From: Chitinophaga deserti
GTDB lineage: Bacteria; Bacteroidota; Bacteroidia; Chitinophagales; Chitinophagaceae
Assembly (NCBI RefSeq): GCF_003149455.1
Contig: NZ_QFFK01000006.1
Span: 315,136 to 379,135 of the forward strand
DNA: 64,000 nt
Direction of reading: 5' to 3'
Shown: positions 29,139-36,722 of the stretch, piece by piece
How positions within the stretch are numbered: position 1 is the stretch's first letter
How the letters are laid out: each line of letters opens with the position of its first letter
Translations under genes and position numbers: made by a program
Notes under the pieces: generated by a model
What the model was told of the DNA's origin: nothing
Database searches by the model: none
Seen by the model: only the letters and a program-made list of their open reading frames with translations

Positions 29139-29336
29139 CTGAATATTTCCCGGCCCTAAGCCGGGGATTTTTGTTTTAGGGGGCTGTCTCCTTCCCCCTT
29201 TCCCTCTGTAGCCACGCTTCAAATGGTAACCGGTTCACATAGGGATATATATGCCGTTTTGATTAAATTGTAGCATCGCGCCTATTATTGGGTTGGCGGC
29301 TAATCTAAAAGACGACAGTAATAATATATAAAAACA

Positions 29337-29918
29337 ATGCAGGACATACTATTTGGCTTTATATCAAAATACGTTTCCCTCACAGACGATGAGAAGAACG
29401 CAATACTTTCGTTAGACATATTCCGCTCTGTTAAGAAAGGGACAATTTTACTCAAAGAAGGACAAAAAACGAAGGATAGCTACTTTGTTTTAAAAGGTTG
29501 TATCCGGACTTATTATGATTTAGACAGTGAAGAAAAAACAACTGGTTTTTTTACAGAAATGGAAGCTTTGACCCCGCCTTGTGTAATCAACAAAACTCCG
29601 TCCGAATATTATATCAGTTGTATAGAAGACACGATACTAATAATTTCAAATTCTGATATGGAAGCAGAAGTAAACAGTAAATTTCCAAAGTTTGAAACCC
29701 TTTGCAGAATATTATCCGAACAACTACTGGCTAAACAACGGATAGACTTTGACGAGTTCAAAACTTCTTCCCCTGAACAACGTTACCTGAACTTAATACA
29801 GAAAAGACCAGACCTTATTCAACGTGTACCACAGCATCAGTTAGCGAGCTTTTTAGGCATCAAACCCCAGTCTTTAAGCAGGTTAAGAGCACGGCTTGTA
29901 GAGAAAAATAAGGGATAG
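29337..29918 (+). CDS. Crp/Fnr-family transcription regulator
   Basis: 193 residues. The cyclic-nucleotide-binding-like beta-barrel is at about 25-115 (KKGTILLKEGQKTKDSYFVLKG). The C-terminal helix-turn-helix is at about 160-190 (QLASFLGIKPQSLSRLRARL). The effector is unknown. The gene is AT-rich (19 G+C in the 60 bases of 29461-29520), unlike its neighbours to the left. The two following genes share an upstream palindrome, which this regulator may bind. Confidence 0.9.
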   Translation: MQDILFGFISKYVSLTDDEKNAILSLDIFRSVKKGTILLKEGQKTKDSYFVLKGCIRTYYDLDSEEKTTGFFTEMEALTPPCVINKTPSEYYISCIEDTILIISNSDMEAEVNSKFPKFETLCRILSEQLLAKQRIDFDEFKTSSPEQRYLNLIQKRPDLIQRVPQHQLASFLGIKPQSLSRLRARLVEKNKG

Positions 29919-29923
29919 GGTTC

Positions 29924-29973
29924 ATTTCTTAACTTAAGTGAACGAGTTGTGGCATCCTGCCAATCTACCTTTG
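29924..29973 (+). promoter_or_regulatory. Activator-type promoter with palindrome, copy 1
   Basis: The perfect palindrome CTTAACTTAAG (29928-29938) lies within a 25-bp stretch (29924-29948) repeated exactly at 30710-30734. The -7 box TACCTTTG is at 29966-29973. There is no TTTG at the proper -33 distance, as expected for an activator-dependent promoter. Confidence 0.65.
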
Positions 29974-30003
29974 CATCATCATTTAACAACTAATAATATT
30001 GAT

Positions 30004-30630
30004 GTGCAAAAGAAGATTTTATTATTCACGCTGACCTTATTGATGGCAGGCAGTTTACAACTGAATGCACAACATGCCAATAAAGACAGTACTTACAAGA
30101 AGTATTTTGTTGGCAGTACTTTCCTGATGTTAGGAAATCTTATTCCTAATGACCGGAATCCGCCTCATTTTATTCAATTCAATGTTGGATACAGGATCAC
30201 ACCTAATGACGTTGTTTTCCTGGAATTGAAAAGATCCAGGTTTGCTTACCCGTTAGGCATTCCCTGGGGAAAATCATTTGATGCGCCGGGAGAAAACTAT
30301 CCCGGGCATATACGCCAGAACGTAATTGGATTAGCATACAATCGGTTTTGGTGGAAAGGCTTATACACAGGCGTGCATGCAATGAATGCATTTCAAAGAT
30401 ATTATGATGAGGGTAATAAAAAGATTACTAAAGGATTCACACTGTTTATGACCTACCGTCTGGGTTACCAGGTTAAAATATTTAGAAACCGTTTCTTTAT
30501 TGAACCATCTATTGGCCTGACGCATTGGCCCATAAAAACTAATACACCACAATCTTTTGAAGAAAAGGAAAGTAAATGGCCTGATTACTTTGGCTTTGAA
30601 CCCGGTCTACATTTTGGATATAATTTTTAA
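30004..30630 (+). CDS. Small outer-membrane beta-barrel-like protein, unknown function (paralogue 1)
   Basis: 208 residues from the GTG at 30004, where a signal peptide begins (QKKILLFTLTLLMAGSLQLNAQ). The longer frame from 29938 runs through the promoter, so it is rejected. The mature part is rich in alternating hydrophobic and aromatic strands and ends in LHFGYNF, a typical barrel C-terminus recognised by the BAM complex. No family is recognised. It is about as long as, and clearly similar to, the next gene. Confidence 0.7.
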   Translation: MQKKILLFTLTLLMAGSLQLNAQHANKDSTYKKYFVGSTFLMLGNLIPNDRNPPHFIQFNVGYRITPNDVVFLELKRSRFAYPLGIPWGKSFDAPGENYPGHIRQNVIGLAYNRFWWKGLYTGVHAMNAFQRYYDEGNKKITKGFTLFMTYRLGYQVKIFRNRFFIEPSIGLTHWPIKTNTPQSFEEKESKWPDYFGFEPGLHFGYNF

Positions 30631-30709
30631 CAATTGGTCTGATAATTTCAACATCTTCAAAACACATATTGGCAGTCTTATACCAAGCCACAAACATTAA
30701 GCTGGCTGT

Positions 30710-30759
30710 ATTTCTTAACTTAAGTGAACGAGTTATGACATCCTGCCAATCTACTTTTG
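30710..30759 (+). promoter_or_regulatory. Activator-type promoter with palindrome, copy 2
   Basis: The same CTTAACTTAAG palindrome (30714-30724) with -7 box TACTTTTG at 30752-30759. The distance from palindrome centre to -7 box is 33 bp, identical to copy 1. Confidence 0.65.
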
Positions 30760-30783
30760 CAGTATCATTTATTTCTAACTAAA

Positions 30784-31416
30784 ATGTATATGCGAAAGAA
30801 AGTCTTATTGTTCGCTTTGGCTTTAATGATGACAAGCAGTTTGCAGTTGAATGCGCAATACGCCAAACAAGTCAGTACTTACAAACGGTGGTTCGTTGGC
30901 AGTACTATGTTTTTATTAGGTAACCTGGCTTCTACAAACAGCCCTGACTTTGTACAACTCAATGTAGGTTACCGTATTACAGGAAAAGATGTAATTACAT
31001 TAGAACCAAAAACCTGGAAGTATGCCTGGCCGAATGGTATTCACCCATTTATTAACAAGTCTTACGGTAAACCGGAAGAAGAATTTCCGGGGTTTATTCG
31101 TGAGTATGGCCTGGCAGTGGCTTACCAACGGTTTTTGTGGAATGGTTTGTATGCCGAACTTAATGTAATGCCCACCTGGCAAACTTTTGTGGCTGCTGAC
31201 GGCAAAAAAATTGATAATGGATTTCAGTTTTTTAATACCTACCGCGTTGGTTATCACATCAAACTTTTTAAAGACAGATTTTTTATTCAGCCATCAATAG
31301 CAGTTACTCACCGGCCTTATCACACAAAAATGCCGGATGGGTTTAAACAGCTGGACGATAAATGGTCGAAATTTGTAATCGGAGAACCCGGTCTCCATTT
31401 TGGATTTAATTTTTAG
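30784..31416 (+). CDS. Small outer-membrane beta-barrel-like protein, unknown function (paralogue 2)
   Basis: 210 residues from the ATG at 30784 (signal peptide MYMRKKVLLF...LNAQ). A second ATG two codons on is possible, and the frame upstream crosses the promoter. It shares the pattern VGST...LLGN...QLNVGYRIT and the ending LHFGFNF with paralogue 1, so it is probably a tandem duplicate. An 8-strand outer-membrane barrel is the most likely fold. Confidence 0.7.
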   Translation: MYMRKKVLLFALALMMTSSLQLNAQYAKQVSTYKRWFVGSTMFLLGNLASTNSPDFVQLNVGYRITGKDVITLEPKTWKYAWPNGIHPFINKSYGKPEEEFPGFIREYGLAVAYQRFLWNGLYAELNVMPTWQTFVAADGKKIDNGFQFFNTYRVGYHIKLFKDRFFIQPSIAVTHRPYHTKMPDGFKQLDDKWSKFVIGEPGLHFGFNF

Positions 31417-31426
31417 CTGATTACTT

Positions 31427-31858
31427 ATGAATACACAGAAAGCACCTCAATATGACCTGAAAGACAGTAAAGTCAGTATAGAACTAAAGCTGGCAGCACT
31501 GTGGGCGAGTTTTATGTTTCTCTACATCTATGTAGATTATTTCCACCTGTATATGCCGGGTGCACTCGAAGATATGTTAGCTGACAAGGTATTTGTATTT
31601 GAGGTTACGCAAACATTTCTTTTGGCAGCACTCGTTAGTGTAACGATTCCGGCGTTAATGATTTTCCTTTCTGTGGCCCTGCCGGCTAAAGTAAACCGCT
31701 GGGCAAATATCATTATTGCCGCGGTGTATATTCCCTATACGTTGTTTAATCTGGCAGGAGAGGCCTGGATGCACATGGTGTTTGGTGCTGTTGTGGAAGT
31801 CTTTCTTCTTTGTCTGATTATCCTTCATGCCTGGAAATGGCCTCGTAATGAGATGTAA
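31427..31858 (+). CDS. DUF6326-family membrane protein
   Basis: 143 residues with four hydrophobic spans (about 27-45, 60-85, 93-113, 118-136). The start LKLAALWASFMFLYIYVDYF and the pattern ALPAKVNRWANII match what I know of DUF6326. The function is unknown. It lies 10 bp after paralogue 2, so it is probably in its transcript. A terminator follows. Confidence 0.75.
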   Translation: MNTQKAPQYDLKDSKVSIELKLAALWASFMFLYIYVDYFHLYMPGALEDMLADKVFVFEVTQTFLLAALVSVTIPALMIFLSVALPAKVNRWANIIIAAVYIPYTLFNLAGEAWMHMVFGAVVEVFLLCLIILHAWKWPRNEM

Positions 31859-31910
31859 ACCTGTGAATGAAAAAATTGAATCAATATGAGACTGTGAAAA
31901 GTCCGGAAAC

Positions 31911-31946
31911 AAAAAAGGAGTACTGAATTCAGTACTCCCTTTTTTA
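31911..31946. terminator. Bidirectional terminator
   Basis: AAAAAAGGAGTACTGA followed by TCAGTACTCCCTTTTTTA forms an almost perfect hairpin. It separates the convergent DUF6326 and SRPBCC genes. Confidence 0.9.
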
Positions 31947-31964
31947 TAATGAGAATTGCATTAT

Positions 31965-32588
31965 TTATTTCTTAGGAAGCTTCCATTTTTCAATCAGCTC
32001 TGCGTTAAGCCCGCCTTCTTTAGCATTGGGCTTTCCTTTCCCAGTGGTAATCAGATCTTTTAAGCTCCCTTTGATGTAGCTGGTCCATGCATCATGGCAA
32101 ACATCATAACATTCATATGCAGGCACTAACCCCACATGGGTAAAGTGCAGCTCTGTTTTATCACCTTTCGGAGTAATTTCAAAGACGATCCTGTTTCCTT
32201 TCCATTCGGTTTTATCGTTGGTGAAATTAAAATGGTTGTCCAGCACCTGCCAGACTATCCTTTTGTTTGGCACGTATTCCACGATCTTCATTTTGCTGAT
32301 ATGAACATCCTTGTAGTAGTAGAGGAATTCTGCATTGAGTTGATCGGTATGCCCCTCAACGCTTTCTGACCACCAGCCGCGAACGTTGCTGGCTGCTTTG
32401 AAAACTGCTTCAGGCGATTGTTCTACCAGGAAGGATGTAGTGAAATCCTGTGTTGTCATTGTATTGGCATTTTTGGATGGTGTTAATGGATGCTGCTTAC
32501 CTGTTGTGTCCACCATGCAGGAAGCATTTACCTTGAAGAACAGCATAATCGTTACTAATGTTGCAACTGCCCTTGTTATATTTTTCAT
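31965..32588 (-). CDS. SRPBCC/AHSA1-domain protein with added signal peptide
   Basis: 207 residues from the ATG at 32588, which overlaps the upstream stop by 4 bp (ATGA). Residues 1-24 look like a signal peptide, and the domain begins at MTTQDFTTSF. The SRPBCC fold is shown by VRGWWSESVEG, VWQVLDNHFNF and FTHVGLVPAYECYDVCHDAW. The family binds hydrophobic ligands in a helix-grip pocket and is normally cytoplasmic; the signal peptide is unusual. It is a paralogue of the gene upstream (32585-33028). Confidence 0.85.
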   Translation of the reverse strand: MKNITRAVATLVTIMLFFKVNASCMVDTTGKQHPLTPSKNANTMTTQDFTTSFLVEQSPEAVFKAASNVRGWWSESVEGHTDQLNAEFLYYYKDVHISKMKIVEYVPNKRIVWQVLDNHFNFTNDKTEWKGNRIVFEITPKGDKTELHFTHVGLVPAYECYDVCHDAWTSYIKGSLKDLITTGKGKPNAKEGGLNAELIEKWKLPKK

Positions 32589-33028
32589 GAGGTGGCTTTT
32601 TTTAAGGCGGCCGGGAGTTGTTCCTGAATGTATTGCGTCCAGGCGGGAGCGCATGAGTCATAGCATTCAAATTCAGGAACAAGGCCTATATGCCTGAAAA
32701 CGATCTTTGTTTTACCGGACTCTTCGGAGATGTCAAAACTGATCCTGGTGTTGTTCCATTCATCAGTTTTATCTACAAAGCTGAGATTGGCGGCTGTTAC
32801 CTGCCACACCACTTTCTTATCTGGCACCAGTTCTACCAGTTTTTGTTTGGTATGATGCACACCTCCTCCGGCAAGAAAGCTGAATTCATCCCCCAGTTTT
32901 TCTGATGTACCTTCAAATGATTCGCCAAACAGGCCAGACCACCATGCTCTCACGTTTAGTATGGTATGATAGGCCTCTGTGGGTGTTTGTGCTACCTGGA
33001 TGGTAGTTGTAAAATCCTGGTTTTTCAT
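32585..33028 (-). CDS. SRPBCC/AHSA1-domain protein
   Basis: 147 residues, almost entirely one SRPBCC domain (VRAWWSGLFGESFEG; WQVTAANLSFV; HIGLVPEFECYDSC). There is no signal peptide, in contrast to its downstream paralogue. It lies 5 bp after the DinB gene and overlaps the next gene by 4 bp, so these three genes form an operon. Confidence 0.9.
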   Translation of the reverse strand: MKNQDFTTTIQVAQTPTEAYHTILNVRAWWSGLFGESFEGTSEKLGDEFSFLAGGGVHHTKQKLVELVPDKKVVWQVTAANLSFVDKTDEWNNTRISFDISEESGKTKIVFRHIGLVPEFECYDSCAPAWTQYIQEQLPAALKKATS

Positions 33029-33033
33029 AAGAA

Positions 33034-33537
33034 TTATTTAGTTTTTAAGAATTGTAATTGTCCTAAGTGATAGTCTACATGGCCTACTCTGCTCAAAACC
33101 ACATTGAGCTTATTGCGGTGTGGTTCATACTCAAAATCTTCTGCTGATATGGATGTATGTTTTTGAAACCATTCGTCTGCAGGGATAGCTGCCATTTTTT
33201 CTGCCAGCGCAGTTTTGACTTTTGTCCATTCCTGCCGCAGTTCACTTACTGGAGGCAGATCGCCGTTTTTCTGATCGGGGAGGTGAACGAATGGCTCCAA
33301 CAGATGCGGCGCAAGCTTCTCGTAGCCCAATAATGGAAATACGGAATCGGCTAATGCGGTGAGATGCCCCAGCAGATAAATACCCCTGTTTCTGCCGGGT
33401 GCTACTTCTTTCAGCAGCTGTTCATCAGATAGCTCTGATAGGAGTTTATCGAACTGGCTGAGCTTAGACGCCCAGGCGTCGAGTACCATTTTGGTGAATA
33501 CCTGTTGCTTTTGTTGGGTGATATGAAGCGTTGTCAT
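33034..33537 (-). CDS. DinB-superfamily protein
   Basis: 167 residues from the ATG at 33537; the open frame further upstream has no homology. It looks like a four-helix DinB/YfiT-like fold, with GIYLLGHLTALADSVFPLLGY in helix 2 and GHVDYHLGQLQFL near the end. Two histidines (GHLTA and DYHLGQ) are in the usual metal-binding positions. Members include thiol-dependent metalloenzymes. It is the first gene of the DinB - SRPBCC - SRPBCC operon, divergent from the GlxA-like regulator. Confidence 0.85.
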   Translation of the reverse strand: MTTLHITQQKQQVFTKMVLDAWASKLSQFDKLLSELSDEQLLKEVAPGRNRGIYLLGHLTALADSVFPLLGYEKLAPHLLEPFVHLPDQKNGDLPPVSELRQEWTKVKTALAEKMAAIPADEWFQKHTSISAEDFEYEPHRNKLNVVLSRVGHVDYHLGQLQFLKTK

Positions 33538-33607
33538 GGTTAAATGATTGAAGTTGTGATGATGAGGTTTATTGAGAGGGTACCGGTTACTCCGGTTTTG
33601 TACATCC

Positions 33608-33615
33608 CAAAGGTA
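33608..33615 (-). promoter_or_regulatory. -7 box for the DinB/SRPBCC operon
   Basis: On the minus strand the bases read TACCTTTG, matching TAnnTTTG, 71 bp before the DinB start. No -33 TTTG is found 19 bp upstream, so activation by the divergent AraC-type regulator is possible. Confidence 0.45.
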
Positions 33616-33709
33616 TTGTCTATAAATGCTGGTGGTGGGTGGTGAAATAGACAATCTGTGGGGTTGATTTGGACAGGTTATAGCCGTAACTTCGTAAAAA
33701 GCACTCCGG

Positions 33710-34699
33710 ATGAAACATATCACACTCTTATATCCTGAAGGGCAATGCAACCTCAGTACTATAGCTTGTATAGTTGGCACCGTAGAAATCTTCACCAGGG
33801 CGTCAGCTTATTGGGTGAAACAGGGCAATGAGGAAAAGTACAGGCTTGAAATCGCCTGCACAGCTCCCCAAAAGGAATACATCAACCACTTTGTGACCTT
33901 AACGCCTGATACTTACATAAAAAACATCGCCAAAACCGATCTCATCATTATACCATCCGCCATGCCGGGAGAGCGTACTCCCGACCGGGAGGTGATGTTT
34001 GACTGGATAAACAGCCAGTATAAAGGCGGTGCGGAAATAGCCAGTATGTGTTCAGGGGCATTTATCCTGGCGGCTACCGGCATTATGGATGGCAGGAGCT
34101 GTTCCACGCATTGGTCGTTCGAAGACAGGTTCAGGGATATGTACCCTAAAGTTCATCTGCATTCGGATAAGCTGATCACGGATGAAAAGGGTATCTATAC
34201 GAATGGTGGTGCCTATTCATTTCTAAACCTTGTCATATACCTTGTAGAGAAGTATTATGACAGGCAAACTGCCATATTCTGTTCCAAGATATTCCAGATA
34301 GAGCTGGACCGGAACAGCCAGTCGGCATTTGCGATGTTCACCGGGCAAAAACTGCATGATGATGAGATGGTGCAACAGGCGCAGGCTTATATTGAGAATA
34401 ATATAGATGAAAAGATCTCTGTAGAAGGCCTTTCTTCCAGGTTTGCCGTAGGCCGCAGGAACTTTGACAGGAGATTCATTAAAGCTACGGGCAACACGCC
34501 TGTTGAGTATGCACAAAGGGTGAAAATAGAGTCTGCAAAAAAGGCATTGGAAAGCACCCGCAAAACAGTGAATGAGGTGATGTATGAAGTGGGTTATGCA
34601 GATGTAAAAGCATTCAGGGAGGTGTTTAAGAGAATCACCGGCCTGTCCCCCCTGGAGTATAAGAATAAGTATAATAAAGAGGCTTCCAACATCGCCTGA
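33710..34699 (+). CDS. GlxA-like AraC-family transcription regulator
   Basis: 329 residues. The N-terminal DJ-1/PfpI-like domain (1-190) has the cysteine elbow ASMCSGAFILAATGIMDGR. The C-terminal AraC helix-turn-helix pair is at about 225-320 (ISVEGLSSRFAVGRRNFDRRF; VNEVMYEVGYADVKAFREVF). Such regulators sense small molecules through the first domain. It is divergent from the DinB/SRPBCC operon, which it probably controls. Confidence 0.92.
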   Translation: MKHITLLYPEGQCNLSTIACIVGTVEIFTRASAYWVKQGNEEKYRLEIACTAPQKEYINHFVTLTPDTYIKNIAKTDLIIIPSAMPGERTPDREVMFDWINSQYKGGAEIASMCSGAFILAATGIMDGRSCSTHWSFEDRFRDMYPKVHLHSDKLITDEKGIYTNGGAYSFLNLVIYLVEKYYDRQTAIFCSKIFQIELDRNSQSAFAMFTGQKLHDDEMVQQAQAYIENNIDEKISVEGLSSRFAVGRRNFDRRFIKATGNTPVEYAQRVKIESAKKALESTRKTVNEVMYEVGYADVKAFREVFKRITGLSPLEYKNKYNKEASNIA

Positions 34700-34780
34700 T
34701 GCCGGAGCAGGCATCGTTAAGCAGCCGGTCCAACGGCCTGCGTGCTTTTGATGCCAGGGATTAGCGCCTTATGTATTACA

Positions 34781-35563
34781 TCAAAATACTTCCAGCACCT
34801 TTGCCGCACCGGCCCTTTTAATCAGTTCCTTATCCCCGAACCGGCCGTTTATACCTATCTCCACGCCTATAGACAGTATCAGTGATACCTCCTCCGGTAT
34901 ATTGTTATCCAGCTGTATATGTATTTCTATCGCTTCTGCCTGGGCTTCGGTATGGAGCCAGTCTGTATGGATTATCTGAACACGGTCTGCTTTGATACGC
35001 CCGAATTCCAGGTTATTAAACACGACATCGCTTACTTCTCCCAGCGAAACCACGAATCTGGAAAAGGCGCCTTCGTGGTCAAGGAAAAGACTTACATCCG
35101 GAATTAAAGCCGGAATGGAAACGATGGCGGAAGCCTGATCCCTGTCTGTCTGAACATTAACGGGGTGACGGAGGATCCCGTCGAAAGGAGCGTTGATGTT
35201 CAGGCTGAAGCCCTTCAGCATGTGCCTGTTACGTGAGAGGTAAACGCTCCTTTGCCCTCGCGCTCCTTCCAGATCCAGCTGCTGTAATTTTTTACCCAGC
35301 TTATTGAGAGCACCGGTAAAATTAGGCTCGCCCAGGTGTTTTACGGGAAATAATGCATGCCTGATACCGGAAGTCAATGCAGTACAGGCACCCCATTCAG
35401 TATTGTTTTCCCGGGTACGTACAAACCGGGAGCTTTTTTGGATCTGTTCTTTGGAAGGACCGGTTTTCAGCCGGAGGATGGTTTTATCGGAGCCTTCCCG
35501 CTTATAGGCGGTTACATTTCCGATGGAGCCATTGAATTCAATAGTAGAAGCAAGTGTTGCCAT
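34781..35563 (-). CDS. Conserved Bacteroidota protein of unknown function
   Basis: 260 residues with no signal peptide and no membrane span. The start has the pattern FNGSIGNVTAYKREGSDKTILR; I recall similar openings in uncharacterised Bacteroidota proteins but no named family. The rest is mixed alpha/beta with an acidic C-terminus. Its upstream region carries an 11-bp repeat array (35603-35718). Confidence 0.6.
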   Translation of the reverse strand: MATLASTIEFNGSIGNVTAYKREGSDKTILRLKTGPSKEQIQKSSRFVRTRENNTEWGACTALTSGIRHALFPVKHLGEPNFTGALNKLGKKLQQLDLEGARGQRSVYLSRNRHMLKGFSLNINAPFDGILRHPVNVQTDRDQASAIVSIPALIPDVSLFLDHEGAFSRFVVSLGEVSDVVFNNLEFGRIKADRVQIIHTDWLHTEAQAEAIEIHIQLDNNIPEEVSLILSIGVEIGINGRFGDKELIKRAGAAKVLEVF

Positions 35564-35602
35564 GAAGACATTAGATTTTGGTAGTTAACAATGTACTTAC
35601 CA

Positions 35603-35718
35603 AAGTAAGTCAGATACTTGCCAGAGTCAGGTTAATTACTCGTTAATCATACCCCCCTTTTAGGGTGGCTTATAGGTATCTCAAAGGTGGCTCAAAGGTA
35701 TCTCAAAGGTATCTCACA
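35603..35718. repeat. 11-bp-period tandem repeat array
   Basis: Five clean 11-bp units, GGTGGCTTATA, GGTATCTCAAA, GGTGGCTCAAA, GGTATCTCAAA and GGTATCTCACA, occupy 35664-35718. Four more divergent 11-mers, paired by their ends (CAG, CAG, GTTAA, GTTAA), occupy 35603-35646. The array lies between the starts of the unknown gene and the SMR pump stop. Confidence 0.85.
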
Positions 35719-35752
35719 TGACAATTAAATGACTGTTTGAGATGGCTAGTTC

Positions 35753-36082
35753 CTAATGACTGGCCGACTTGGAGAAGACGTTCACCACAATAACCCCCGC
35801 TATAATCAGCAGCATCCCGATAATGGCGCCCAGATCCAGCTTTTGCTTGTAAAGAAACACACCCGCCGCGGATACCAGCACTATCCCCAGGCCCGACCAT
35901 ATGGCGTAGGCGATCCCTACCGGGATGGTTTTCAGGGTCAGGCTCAGGCAGTAAAAGGCGATGCCGTACCCGGCGATTACGATCGCGGAAGGCCAGAACC
36001 GGGTAAACCCTTCCGATGCCTTCAATGCCGAAGTGGCTATCACTTCCGATATTATCGCAATGCCCAACAGTACATATTTCAT
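35753..36082 (-). CDS. SMR-family multidrug efflux protein (EmrE/QacE type)
   Basis: 109 residues with four membrane spans, which is the usual length of small multidrug resistance pumps. The conserved membrane glutamate is E13 in [17 protein letters not shown], and the signature [13 protein letters not shown] is in span 3. It probably works as an antiparallel dimer exchanging protons for cationic drugs. Confidence 0.95.
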   Translation of the reverse strand: MKYVLLGIAIISEVIATSALKASEGFTRFWPSAIVIAGYGIAFYCLSLTLKTIPVGIAYAIWSGLGIVLVSAAGVFLYKQKLDLGAIIGMLLIIAGVIVVNVFSKSASH

Positions 36083-36245
36083 ATGTAATTTTTAGTGTCC
36101 CAAATGTAAAATGCCGTTTGGCAAGATAATTTTTTTTGTCTGCCGGGAAAACAGGCGTTCGTCGGCAAACACATTTGGTACAGGGTGCCTTTTTGAAGAT
36201 ATTTACGCTTTCATCACCCGGAAACAAGTTAAATCCCCCCGTAAA

Positions 36246-36716
36246 ATGACCATCCGCCCATATCAATCCACCGATTTCGACGCCTGTATTGCCCTTTTTA
36301 AGAGCAATATGCCCCAGTTCTTCCTCCCGGAGGAGCTGCCTGATTATACCCGGCAGCTGGAGAAGTACAAGGATGGAATGCCTTATAAAGGAGAAAGCAC
36401 AGAGGCTTATTTCATTGTGGAAGAGGATGGGGCCATGGTAGCATGTGGCGGTGTGTACATGGAAATGCACAATAACCTGGCCGGTATGGTATGGGGAATG
36501 GTAGATAACGGGCTGCACCGCAAGGGCATTGGCCGGCAGTTTCTCCTGTACCGGATAGATTATATCCGGGAACATTGCCCCGCCTGCAAAATCAGGCTGG
36601 ATACCACCCAGCATTCCCGCCCGTTTTTTGAGAAATACGGCTTCGAAGTAGTGAAGTATACCGAAAATGGTTACGGCGAAGGCATGCACCGGTATGATAT
36701 GGTTTTGGGCGGGTAA
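36246..36716 (+). CDS. GNAT-family N-acetyltransferase
   Basis: 156 residues from the ATG at 36246; the frame is open from 36111 without homology. The acetyl-CoA-binding loop is LHRKGIGRQFLLYR, and the last strand is KIRLDTTQHSRPFFEKYGFEVV. The substrate is unknown. It ends six bases from the convergent metalloprotease gene. Confidence 0.9.
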   Translation: MTIRPYQSTDFDACIALFKSNMPQFFLPEELPDYTRQLEKYKDGMPYKGESTEAYFIVEEDGAMVACGGVYMEMHNNLAGMVWGMVDNGLHRKGIGRQFLLYRIDYIREHCPACKIRLDTTQHSRPFFEKYGFEVVKYTENGYGEGMHRYDMVLGG

Positions 36717-36722
36717 GGGTGC

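Noticed and set aside
29938..30003. Upstream extension of the first beta-barrel gene
   Set aside because: It would translate the -7 box and leader; the signal peptide begins only at the GTG at 30004, as in the paralogue.
1..31000. Complete integrative element at tRNA-Ser
   Set aside because: No integrase, relaxase or phage gene lies between the repeats. The repeats alone do not show an element, so this is left as a finding.
35703..36689. 328-residue open frame on the minus strand
   Set aside because: It overlaps the SMR pump in another frame and the acetyltransferase on the other strand; both of those have clear motifs.
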